Of a stretch of 26,206 bases of DNA, positions 15,855 through 23,190 are shown one piece after another. How positions within the stretch are numbered: the stretch's first letter is position 1; every line of letters starts with the position of its first letter. Origin of the DNA: Spirochaetia bacterium (GTDB lineage Bacteria; Spirochaetota; Spirochaetia; Sphaerochaetales; Sphaerochaetaceae); assembly GCA_900769955.1 (NCBI GenBank), contig CAAGIP010000043.1, positions 1-26,206 of the forward strand. The letters run 5' to 3'. A program made the position numbers and the translations under genes. The notes beneath the pieces are model-generated. The model was not told the DNA's origin. It did no database searches and worked only from the letters and a program-made list of their open reading frames with translations.

Positions 15855-17310
15855 ACTCAACAACCAGTATACGTCCATGAAGAGGCGCATCGATACTGAG
15901 GTTCTCAGACTGTTTTTCGCCGGAGAACTTGAGAATAAGATCGATGAGCTTCCTTACTCCATTATCCCCAAAGACAGGATACCGAACCGTTGCTGTATCT
16001 ATAAGGAAAGGGCAATGGTGCGTTACAGGATCATGGCACTGCTCGGAATAGACATCGAGAGGTTCGATGATGAATTGAAGCCGCTGAAAGAATATGCTTC
16101 CGAGATCCTTGCCGAGGATCCTCCCGTGCTTCCCCTGCTCACGACGATCAGCACCGGATGTTACGGCTGTCCTCCCGATCAGTACAGGATCAGTGATGCA
16201 TGCCGCGGCTGTTTCGCACGTCCCTGTATGGCAAACTGTCCCAAGGATGCGATCAGCTTCATCAACGGACAGGCCCACATCAACGAGGAAAGGTGTATCA
16301 GATGCGGTAAGTGTATGGATGTATGTCCCTTCCATGCAGTAGTCCACATCCCCGTACCCTGTGAGGAGGCATGTCCCGTCGGAGCCGTCAGGAAGAACGA
16401 GAAGGGTGTTGTTGAAATTGACCATAAGAACTGCATAAGCTGCGGACGCTGTTCAAGAAGCTGCCCGTTCGGTGCAATTGCCGAGAAGAGCGGTCTCATG
16501 CCTGTTTTAAAGATGATTCAGAGAAAGGAAAAGGTCATTGCCATGATCGCTCCCGCAATCGAGGGTCAGTACCCCGGTACCCTTGCCCAGATCAAGAGCG
16601 CGATCATCAAGGCGGGCTTTACCGATGTGATCGAAGTCGCCGAGGGCGCCGAGGTAACTGCAATCCACGAGGCTGAGGAAGTACAGCACAAGAAGGCAAA
16701 CGGCGAAGGTTATATGACCACAAGCTGCTGTCCTGCATACATGGAGCTTGTAAACAAGCACCTTACCTTCCTCAAGGAGCGCTACTCCGATGCATACTCC
16801 CCGATGATCTACACTGCAAAGCTTGCACGCGAGAAATTCGGTGACGATGCAAAGTGCGTCTTCGTCGGACCCTGTCTTGCAAAGCGTGTCGAGGCTGTCA
16901 GAAAGGGCGGTGTCGATGGTGTCATCACATTCAGTGAGCTTGCCGCAGTATTCATGGCTAAGGACATCGATGTCAGGGAAGAACCCGCTGCCGATCTCGG
17001 TGCAACCGATAACTTCGCGGACTGCAGGGAATTCGCCGTATCCACCGGTGTCGCAGGCTGCGTGCTTCACCGCGTTGCCGATCCCGCATCGATCAGGACA
17101 CAGCCCATCAACGGCGTCGACAAGAAGGTGTTCCGCCTGATGAAGACGTGGGAAAAGCGTGCTCCTGAAGTCGACCTCATCGAGGTCATGTGCTGTGAGG
17201 AAGGCTGTCTCAACGGACCCGGTACAATCGTAAAGCCGATGGTCGCCAAGAAGCTCAGAGGCGGTAACAAGGCTGCAACCCCGGTCAGGTCAGTAAAGAG
17301 CCCTGTCTGA
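15847..17310 (+). CDS. [FeFe] hydrogenase, group B type
   Basis: An iron-only hydrogenase of 487 residues. The N-terminal ~100 residues are helical and family-specific. A cysteine-rich segment (about 105-206) holds several [4Fe-4S] sites, including CIRCGKCMDVC (150-160) and CISCGRCSRSC (196-206) plus the CYGC/CRGC/CMANC group typical of group B. The H-cluster motifs are complete: TTSCCPAY (C294 shuttle, C295 ligand), GPCLAKRVEA (C343) and EVMCCEEGCLNG (C450, C454). So it should be catalytic, evolving or taking up H2 with ferredoxin. It overlaps the upstream [2Fe-2S] gene by 8 bp. Unlike HydS it keeps the proton-shuttle cysteine. The exact subgroup (B1/B3) is from memory of cysteine layout. 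Confidence 0.92.
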   Translation: MLELNNQYTSMKRRIDTEVLRLFFAGELENKIDELPYSIIPKDRIPNRCCIYKERAMVRYRIMALLGIDIERFDDELKPLKEYASEILAEDPPVLPLLTTISTGCYGCPPDQYRISDACRGCFARPCMANCPKDAISFINGQAHINEERCIRCGKCMDVCPFHAVVHIPVPCEEACPVGAVRKNEKGVVEIDHKNCISCGRCSRSCPFGAIAEKSGLMPVLKMIQRKEKVIAMIAPAIEGQYPGTLAQIKSAIIKAGFTDVIEVAEGAEVTAIHEAEEVQHKKANGEGYMTTSCCPAYMELVNKHLTFLKERYSDAYSPMIYTAKLAREKFGDDAKCVFVGPCLAKRVEAVRKGGVDGVITFSELAAVFMAKDIDVREEPAADLGATDNFADCREFAVSTGVAGCVLHRVADPASIRTQPINGVDKKVFRLMKTWEKRAPEVDLIEVMCCEEGCLNGPGTIVKPMVAKKLRGGNKAATPVRSVKSPV

Positions 17311-17759
17311 TGGAAGAACTCAATATGGCAGATGACAGTCAGTTTCTTGAGACTGTCTCTGCCTGGATAAGCAGGGAGGACCATATGGTGACGATGCTGT
17401 CAAACCTCTCCTCCCTTATCTATTACTACCTCGATGATGTGTCGTGGTGCGGTTTCTACCTTGCGGACGGGGATGACCTTTACCTCGGACCGTTCCAGGG
17501 AAAGCCTGCGTGCACCCTCATCCCCAGGGGTAGGGGTGTGTGCGGTGCCGCATATGAAAGCGGCTCCACACTCATTGTCGATGATGTGCTGAGTTTCCCC
17601 GGTCACATCGCATGCGACAGTGCCTCAAGAAGCGAGATCGTTGTTCCCCTGAAGGGCTTCGGCGTGCTCGATCTCGACAGTACGCATGAGGCCCGTTTCT
17701 CGCAAAGGGAAAAGACACTTCTCGAAAACGTGATGAAAATCCTCTCTTCTCTTCTCTGA
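17310..17759 (+). CDS. msrC: Free methionine-(R)-sulfoxide reductase (GAF domain)
   Basis: A 149-residue single GAF-domain enzyme that reduces free methionine-R-sulfoxide. The three redox cysteines are at residues 68, 78 and 102, with the same 10 and 24 spacing as E. coli C84, C94 and C118; FPGHIACDSASRSEIVVP around the last is diagnostic. The ATG overlaps the hydrogenase stop (TGATGG); an in-frame ATG at 17325, with GGAAG upstream, is an alternative start. Its place at the end of the hydrogenase operon suggests oxidative repair for an oxygen-sensitive system. It ends 12 bp from a convergent gene with no clear terminator between. Confidence 0.92.
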   Translation: MEELNMADDSQFLETVSAWISREDHMVTMLSNLSSLIYYYLDDVSWCGFYLADGDDLYLGPFQGKPACTLIPRGRGVCGAAYESGSTLIVDDVLSFPGHIACDSASRSEIVVPLKGFGVLDLDSTHEARFSQREKTLLENVMKILSSLL

Positions 17760-17771
17760 AGGGAGGATGTT

Positions 17772-18521
17772 TTATTTCAGCAGGGACAGCACTATTTTCT
17801 CCGCCCACTTAAGATAACCGGGCGTGATGGAGGAAAGCGCATCCTTAACTTTCCAGATATCGTAGTCCTTAACTGCGGAATAAAGGGTTCCTGAAGCCTT
17901 CGTGCCTCCTATCGCGACCTTTGCCGAAGCATGGTCCCCGAGTGCGAAGTACTTACCGACTGCAAGCGCACCGACGGTAAAATCCCCGTATGCGATAGCG
18001 CCGAGTGAGAACATTCCCCAGCCTATGCATGCGACAGTGAAAATGCCTGCGGCAAAGCAGCCGACGGAGAAAAGCCCGAGTGATGCGCATGCAACCGCAA
18101 GTGCACCTATTGCCGCAACACCAATCGAGACTATTCCGACTGAGGCCAGGCCCACCGCAACGGCACCCTTTGCGAAGAGTCCCACTGCAATTACACCCTC
18201 CGCCTTCTTCCCGACTGCGATGAAGGCTCTTGCATGACCTGCTACCATCCAGAGCGGCATGCCGAGGATCATTTTCTCACTTACCCTTACTTTCGGCTTT
18301 TCCTTCGTTGCAGGTTCCTCGGGGTTTTTTCCCGTAACCAGCTCATCGAGCGTACAGCCGTAAATCTCCGCAAGCTTCAGAAGTTTTTCCGTTTCCGGAA
18401 AGGACTGACTGCTTTCCCACTTGCTCACTGCCTGTCTTGAAAGGCCCAAAGCCTCGGCAAGACTCTCCTGTGTGTAGCCATGCTCTTTCCTGAGCCTGGC
18501 GAGTGTGTTTCCCATATCCAT
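17772..18521 (-). CDS. XRE-family regulator with decapeptide-repeat C-terminal region
   Basis: The N-terminal 60 residues are a Cro/CI-type HTH (TQESLAEALGLSRQAVSKWE, residues 17-36). After a charged linker come about ten gap-free decapeptide repeats (residues 99-198, bases 17928-18227) of pattern G-hydrophobic-x-[AST]-[VIL]-[GA]-x4, for example GVIAVGLFAK, GIVSIGVAAI and GMFSLGAIAY. The rest (199-249) is a short mixed tail. The strict period and small residues suggest a beta-solenoid or membrane-associated stack; hydrophobicity would also fit membrane insertion. It is convergent with the hydrogenase operon and divergent from the thrS leader. The start is one of two close ATGs (18521 or 18515), neither with a strong ribosome site. 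Ligand and target are unknown. Confidence 0.8.
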   Translation of the reverse strand: MDMGNTLARLRKEHGYTQESLAEALGLSRQAVSKWESSQSFPETEKLLKLAEIYGCTLDELVTGKNPEEPATKEKPKVRVSEKMILGMPLWMVAGHARAFIAVGKKAEGVIAVGLFAKGAVAVGLASVGIVSIGVAAIGALAVACASLGLFSVGCFAAGIFTVACIGWGMFSLGAIAYGDFTVGALAVGKYFALGDHASAKVAIGGTKASGTLYSAVKDYDIWKVKDALSSITPGYLKWAEKIVLSLLK

Positions 18522-18524
18522 GCT

Positions 18525-18541
18525 TCAGATAATATATCAGA
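18525..18541. promoter_or_regulatory. Imperfect palindrome upstream of the XRE gene, possible autoregulatory operator
   Basis: TCAGATAATATATCAGA has arms TCAGATA and TATCAGA that pair at six of seven positions around ATA. It lies 4 bp before the ATG at 18521 and overlaps AT-rich text that could serve as a -10 for the minus-strand gene. XRE regulators often bind such sites at their own promoters. Confidence 0.35.
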
Positions 18542-18621
18542 TTGGGAGCGAGGACCATAAACCAGCACTTGCATTTATGCAAACCACAGGTTGCATCGGT
18601 GAAAAAGCCATGTTCACATCC

Positions 18622-18651
18622 TTGACCGAATAAAAGTTTAAGTAGTAGTAT
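18622..18651 (+). promoter_or_regulatory. Promoter candidate for the T-box/thrS transcript
   Basis: TTGACC (18622-18627, five of six) and TAGTAT (18646-18651, four of six) with an 18-bp spacer. Predicted transcription start near 18658, just before T-box stem I begins. Confidence 0.5.
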
Positions 18652-18660
18652 TTTCAGCAG

Positions 18661-18946
18661 ATGCAGTGATGAAGACGAGTAGTCTGACCTCTCCGTGAGA
18701 AGAGAGTGGAGCCGTGGCTGAGAGCTCCATGACGGATGTCTGATGAAAACCCCTTCGGAGCAGGCTGTGAGAAAGCAAGCAGCCCGTGAGACAGGACGAT
18801 ACACTTCAGCAAATTGAGCGTCCCTTTCGGTATGGAGGGGGAAGCAAGGTGGGACCGCGGATTTGAGTCTTCTGAAATTCGTCCTTGCAAACAGAAATGA
18901 ATTGTCTGCAGGAAGGGTGAAGTTCAGAAGGCTTTTTCTTTTTCCT
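18661..18946 (+). promoter_or_regulatory. T-box riboswitch, threonine specifier (ACC), controlling thrS
   Basis: The leader senses uncharged tRNA-Thr. Stem I opens with TGATGAAGACGAGTAGT (18667-18683), a typical T-box start; the AGAGAGTGGAGCCGTGGCTG region fits the conserved apical part. The specifier loop reads TGAAA-ACC-CCTTCGGAG, with ACC at 18749-18751, a threonine codon in the standard position. The T-box sequence at 18846-18859 (AAGGTGGGACCGCG) matches the AGGGTGGNACCGCG consensus at 13 of 14 positions; TGGG at 18850-18853 would pair with the tRNA 3' end. A terminator hairpin follows at 18866-18933 with a T-rich run. Tandem elements or stem II details were not resolved. The match of specifier to downstream enzyme makes the call strong. 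Confidence 0.93.
18866..18946 (+). terminator. T-box terminator hairpin (conditional)
   Basis: AGTCTTCTGAA (18866-18876) pairs with TTCAGAAGGCT (18923-18933) over 11 positions with one G-U, and an inner CCTTGCA/TGCAGG segment extends it. TTTTTCTTTTT follows. The ascending strand lies just after the T-box sequence. Confidence 0.8.
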
Positions 18947-18962
18947 GCTAAGGAGATTTGTT

Positions 18963-20699
18963 ATGGCCAATGAAGAAAAGCTTGCCGTCATCAGACACTC
19001 CATGTCCCATGTGATGGCAGAAGCCGTACTGGAGATGTTCCCGACCGCACAGATTGCCATCGGACCGTCGATCGAGAACGGTTTCTATTATGATTTCGAG
19101 CTCCCGCGTCAGCTTGTCAACGAGGATCTTGATGAGATTACCGAGAGGATGAAGAAGATCATCAAAAGCGACAAGGAGTTTAAGAGGATCGAGGTCACGA
19201 GGGATGAAGCCCGTGAACAGTTCAGGGATCAGAAGTATAAGCTCGAGCTCCTCGATGCCATCCCTGAAGGGGAAACAGTCACATTATACAACCAGGGTGG
19301 ATTCACCGATCTCTGCCGCGGACCTCACGTAAAGTCCACAAGAGAGCTGAATCCCGAAGCATTCAAGCTCCTTTCAATCGCAGGTGCATACTGGCGCGGC
19401 AAGGAGTCAAATCCGATGCTCACCAGAATCTATGCAACCGCATGGACCAATCCCAAGGACCTTCGTCTCTACCTCGACCATCTGGCCGACATCGAGAGAA
19501 GGGACCACAGAAAGCTTGGTAAGGAACTCGATCTCTTCTCACTCCATGAGGAAGCAGGTCCCGGTCTTGTCTACTGGCACCCGAGGGGAGCAAGGATCAG
19601 ACAGACGATCGAGCAGTTCTGGAGGGAAGAGCACTATAAGAACGGCTATGAGATGATCTACACGCCTCATGTCGGAAAGAGCTGGCTCTGGGAAACTTCC
19701 GGTCACCTTGGTTTCTACAAGGACGGTATGTATCCTCCCATGAAGATGGATAACGCTGACTACTACGTCAAGCCGATGAACTGTCCGTTCCACATCATGA
19801 TCTACAAGAACAGCCTTAAAAGCTACAGGGATCTGCCCTGCCGCTGGGCTGAGCTCGGTACCGTATACAGATATGAGAAGGCCGGTGCGCTCCACGGACT
19901 GATGAGGGTAAGGGGATTCACACAGGATGATGCCCACCTCTTCTGCACACCGGAGCAGATGGATGATGAGATCATCGAAGTCTTAAGATTCTCACTCCAC
20001 ATGCTCCATTCCTTCGGCTTCAATGACATCCATGCATACATCTCAACACGTCCTGAGAAATCAGTCGGTGACCCGGCGCTCTGGGACAGTGCAACCGAGT
20101 CCCTCAAAAAGGCAGTTGAGAAGGAAGGACTTCAGTATGACATCGATGAGGGCGGCGGTGCGTTCTACGGACCTAAGATCGACCTGAAGATCAAGGATGC
20201 AATCGGACGTGAATGGCAGCTTTCAACGGTTCAGTTCGACTTCAACCTCCCCGAGCGTTTCAAGATGACGTTCGTCGACAGGGACGGTGTCGAGAAGAGA
20301 CCCCTCATGATCCATAGGGCACTGCTCGGTTCGATCGAGAGATTCTTCGGCGTTCTCCTGGAGAACTTTGCCGGAGCATTCCCGCCATGGCTTGCACCCG
20401 AGCAGGTATGCATCGTTCCCGTCGGAGAGATGGCAAATGCATATGCAACTGACCTTGAGTCAAGGCTTAAGAAGGAAGGCTTCCGCGCTTATGCCGATCT
20501 TTCAGGCGACAGGATGAATGCAAAGATCAGAAAGGCACAGCAGATGAAGGTTCCTTACCAGCTGATCATCGGAGAAAAGGAAATGGCTGCAGGAACAGTC
20601 TCAGTCAGATACCGCGGTGGTAAGCAGGTCAACGGTGTTCCGCTTGAGGATTTCATCAGCGAACTTCACAATACAGTCGATTCAAAGGCTCAGATCTGA
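18963..20699 (+). CDS. thrS: Threonine-tRNA ligase (ThrRS) without TGS domain
   Basis: ThrRS charges tRNA-Thr. The editing domain is complete (H12, H16, C118, H122 in RHSMSH and DLCRGPH). The catalytic core carries the zinc ligands in VKPMNCPFH, DDAHLF and MIHRALLGS, and motif 2 in YRYEKAGALHGLMRVRGF. The C-terminal anticodon domain begins near WLAPEQVCIVPVG. At 578 residues it lacks the N-terminal TGS domain (~60 residues) of E. coli ThrRS (642). ATG 18963 is preceded by AAGGAG and the leader ends only 17 bp before it, so the short start is real. Regulated by the upstream T-box and closed by its own terminator. Confidence 0.97.
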   Translation: MANEEKLAVIRHSMSHVMAEAVLEMFPTAQIAIGPSIENGFYYDFELPRQLVNEDLDEITERMKKIIKSDKEFKRIEVTRDEAREQFRDQKYKLELLDAIPEGETVTLYNQGGFTDLCRGPHVKSTRELNPEAFKLLSIAGAYWRGKESNPMLTRIYATAWTNPKDLRLYLDHLADIERRDHRKLGKELDLFSLHEEAGPGLVYWHPRGARIRQTIEQFWREEHYKNGYEMIYTPHVGKSWLWETSGHLGFYKDGMYPPMKMDNADYYVKPMNCPFHIMIYKNSLKSYRDLPCRWAELGTVYRYEKAGALHGLMRVRGFTQDDAHLFCTPEQMDDEIIEVLRFSLHMLHSFGFNDIHAYISTRPEKSVGDPALWDSATESLKKAVEKEGLQYDIDEGGGAFYGPKIDLKIKDAIGREWQLSTVQFDFNLPERFKMTFVDRDGVEKRPLMIHRALLGSIERFFGVLLENFAGAFPPWLAPEQVCIVPVGEMANAYATDLESRLKKEGFRAYADLSGDRMNAKIRKAQQMKVPYQLIIGEKEMAAGTVSVRYRGGKQVNGVPLEDFISELHNTVDSKAQI

Positions 20700-20707
20700 T
20701 TCAGTAA

Positions 20708-20737
20708 GAACGCCCCCGCAAGGGGGTGTTCCGTTTT
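20708..20737 (+). terminator. Rho-independent terminator after thrS
   Basis: GAACGCCCCC (20708-20717) pairs with GGGGGTGTTC (20722-20731), one G-U, around a GCAA tetraloop, followed by CGTTTT. Confidence 0.88.
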
Positions 20738-20751
20738 GACGGAGGAAACAA

Positions 20752-21084
20752 ATGCAGAATTTCTTTTTTATGGATGACTGTCCTGCAAAGGACCTCGGCG
20801 GCGGAGTCACAAGACGCATCCTTGCACACGATAAGGACCTGATGGTGTGTCTTCTTCACTTCGAAAAGGGAAGCGTGGGAGCCCTTCACAGCCATCCACA
20901 TACTCAGAGCACCTTCATAAAGTCAGGTGCGTTCGAGTTTGAAGTCGACGGCGTGAAGAAGGTCGTCAGGGCAGGGGACTCCCTTTACAAACAGCCCGGA
21001 GTAGTCCATGGCTGCGTATGTCTTGAGGAAGGTGAACTCATCGACATATTCACACCCCAGCGCGATGAATTCCTGGAGGCGTGA
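20752..21084 (+). CDS. Single-domain cupin protein
   Basis: A 110-residue cupin. The first cupin motif is GALHSHPHTQSTFIKSG (43-59): histidines 46 and 48 fit HxH, and glutamine 52 replaces the usual glutamate; the second histidine is H86 in GVVHG. Such proteins bind a metal and often a small ligand; this one is too generic for a substrate call. GGAGG precedes the ATG. Its stop overlaps the start of the M32 peptidase gene (TGATG). Confidence 0.85.
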   Translation: MQNFFFMDDCPAKDLGGGVTRRILAHDKDLMVCLLHFEKGSVGALHSHPHTQSTFIKSGAFEFEVDGVKKVVRAGDSLYKQPGVVHGCVCLEEGELIDIFTPQRDEFLEA

Positions 21085-22586
21085 TGAGAAAGGAGCTTGA
21101 ATACCTGAAAGCGCAGGATGAGAAGGTGATGAGACTCGGAAACGTACTTGCCCTTCTCAGCTGGGATATGGAGACAATCCTTCCCGAAAAAGCAATAGAG
21201 GAACGTTCCCGTCAATTGGGTCTCATAAGCACGATAAAGCATGAGGAAGCGACAAAGGACGAACTGAGACGTGCCGTCGAGGCACTAAGCGGTGATGAAA
21301 CGCTCTCCGATGCCGATAAGGGGCTTGTCAGGACGTGGCAGAGATTCTTCAGGACGGAGGCAAATCTCTCATCGGAGCTGGTACGTGAGATTTCCGAAGC
21401 GGAAGCAAAAGCCCATCCTGCCTGGTTTGAGGCAAGGGCAAAGAATGATTATTCCATCTTTGCTCCCCACCTTGAAAACCTCATCGGAATTTCACGAAAG
21501 GTTGCTTCTTCAGTCGCTCCCGAAAAGAAGTGCTATGACGCGCTTCTGGACATGTATGAGGAAGGACTCGACATGGCCACGCTTGATCCTGTCTTTGATG
21601 ATCTGGAAGCATCGACTCATGAGCTGATGGACAAAGCAGAAGGGAAGAATCCCGATACATCATTTCTCAGGGAAAAGTATGATGAAAAGGCACTTCATGA
21701 TTTCTGTCTCGGCATCAGCCGCAGAATGGGCTTTGACACAACGCGCGGAACCACTGCCATTTCAGCTCATCCCTTCACCACATCACTCGGACCGGATGAC
21801 GTCAGGATCACAACGAGATATACCGATCCTTCCGTGTTTGATCCGATCTCGTCGATGGTTCATGAGACGGGGCACGCACTCTATGACTCCCATGCGAATC
21901 TCAATCCCGAGATCAGGGGAACCTCGATCGGACAGGGTGTCTCTATGGGCGTCCATGAGTCCCAGTCCCGGTTCTGGGAGAACATGATGGGCAGAAGCCT
22001 TGCCTTCTGGCAGTTCTGCTACCCTGAGCTTCAGCAGGCTGTTCCTTCTCTGAAAAAGGTGAGCCTTGATGATTTCTACAGGGCAGTGAACGTCATAGAG
22101 CCTTCCGCGATCAGGGTGAATGCCGATGAAGCGACATATAACCTTCACATCATCCTCCGCTACCGCATGGAAAAGGCGATCTTTGAAGAAGGAAGGAGCG
22201 TCTCTGAGCTTCCTGAGCTCTGGAATACTCTGAGCCGGAAGATCATCAGATATGAAGTGAAGAGTGACAGCGAGGGCATACTGCAGGATTCCCACTGGGC
22301 AGGAGGAATGTTCGGCTACTTCCCGACATACTCCCTCGGAAACCTCCATGCCGCAGAGTTTTTGAAGAAGATGACTGCGGACCTCGGCGGAGCTGAAAAG
22401 GTTGATGAGATACTGAGAAGCGGAAACTGGAGCGCGATAACAGCCTGGCAGGATGAGAACATCTGGTCGCATGGCGGAATTTACACTCCTTCCGATCTTG
22501 TCAGGAGAGTCACGGGTAAATCCCTTGACGCGGCTCCATTCAAGGAATACCTTATAAACAAATATTCAAGGATTTATCAACTTTAG
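21084..22586 (+). CDS. M32 family metallocarboxypeptidase (carboxypeptidase Taq type)
   Basis: A zinc carboxypeptidase of about 500 residues, the normal M32 length. The HETGH zinc-binding motif is at residues 260-264, and further family blocks are GTSIGQGVSMGVHESQSRFWEN, split by the metal-binding glutamate, and IRVNADEATYNLH. N-terminal LLSWDMETILPEKA is typical. No signal peptide, so cytoplasmic peptide turnover is likely. ATG 21084 overlaps the cupin stop; a GTG at 21081 is an alternative. pgsA follows after 10 bp. Confidence 0.95.
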   Translation: MRKELEYLKAQDEKVMRLGNVLALLSWDMETILPEKAIEERSRQLGLISTIKHEEATKDELRRAVEALSGDETLSDADKGLVRTWQRFFRTEANLSSELVREISEAEAKAHPAWFEARAKNDYSIFAPHLENLIGISRKVASSVAPEKKCYDALLDMYEEGLDMATLDPVFDDLEASTHELMDKAEGKNPDTSFLREKYDEKALHDFCLGISRRMGFDTTRGTTAISAHPFTTSLGPDDVRITTRYTDPSVFDPISSMVHETGHALYDSHANLNPEIRGTSIGQGVSMGVHESQSRFWENMMGRSLAFWQFCYPELQQAVPSLKKVSLDDFYRAVNVIEPSAIRVNADEATYNLHIILRYRMEKAIFEEGRSVSELPELWNTLSRKIIRYEVKSDSEGILQDSHWAGGMFGYFPTYSLGNLHAAEFLKKMTADLGGAEKVDEILRSGNWSAITAWQDENIWSHGGIYTPSDLVRRVTGKSLDAAPFKEYLINKYSRIYQL

Positions 22587-22596
22587 GGGCCTTTTT

Positions 22597-23190
22597 ATGA
22601 ATCTACCTAACAAGCTTACGGTTCTCAGACTTATCATGGTGCCGGTGTTCTTCCTGGCTTATTCACTGCCCGGATGGTTCGGTGAAGGTACAAGAACCGT
22701 TTCAATAATACTGATGCTCATCTGCTATCTGACTGCGGAGCTTTCCGACCTTCTGGACGGAAAGATCGCAAGAAAGTACAAGATGGTCACCGATCTCGGA
22801 AAGGTAATGGATCCGTTTGCGGACACGCTTTCCCACCTGACATTCTTCGTCTGCTTTTTCGGAAGCGGCATCATGCCGGGAATCGCATTCATCATCATAA
22901 TGTGGAGGGAGTTCTCAATTCTCTTCTTAAGGATGCTGATGATGGGTAAGGGTAAGGCCGTTGCCGCCAACATCTGGGGTAAGAGCAAGACAGTGCTCTA
23001 TGCAATAACCAGTATCCTCTCAATTGTCTTCCTTGTTGCAGGACATTTCTGGCCCGGCAGCTGGACAGAGGTCTATCAGACGGTTCTTAACGTATTCTTC
23101 TACATGGCCGCCCTTGCATCGCTCATGAGCTTCATGACTTATGCAGTCGCGATCAGGAAGAGCAAGGCTCTCTCGGGAATGACCAGATGA
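22597..23190 (+). CDS. pgsA: CDP-diacylglycerol--glycerol-3-phosphate 3-phosphatidyltransferase-like membrane enzyme
   Basis: A CDP-alcohol phosphatidyltransferase with the full signature D-G-x2-A-R-x8-G-x3-D-x3-D beginning at Asp54 (LLDGKIARKY through VMDPFAD). The opening MNLPNKLTVLRLIMVPVFF is characteristic of PgsA, which makes phosphatidylglycerophosphate. About five to six hydrophobic segments over 197 residues. Related transferases with other head groups cannot be fully excluded. Its ATGA overlap with the HAD gene is notable because PgsA product needs a phosphatase. Confidence 0.9.
   Translation: MNLPNKLTVLRLIMVPVFFLAYSLPGWFGEGTRTVSIILMLICYLTAELSDLLDGKIARKYKMVTDLGKVMDPFADTLSHLTFFVCFFGSGIMPGIAFIIIMWREFSILFLRMLMMGKGKAVAANIWGKSKTVLYAITSILSIVFLVAGHFWPGSWTEVYQTVLNVFFYMAALASLMSFMTYAVAIRKSKALSGMTR

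Noticed and set aside
17902..18237. A 111-residue plus-strand frame rich in proline, alanine and threonine
   Set aside because: It is the antisense of the decapeptide-repeat region of the XRE gene; its regularity is inherited from that repeat.
18569..18582. Perfect palindrome TTGCATTTATGCAA upstream of the T-box
   Set aside because: It could be an operator, but it is short, AT-rich and not tied to a known regulator, so it is recorded only here.
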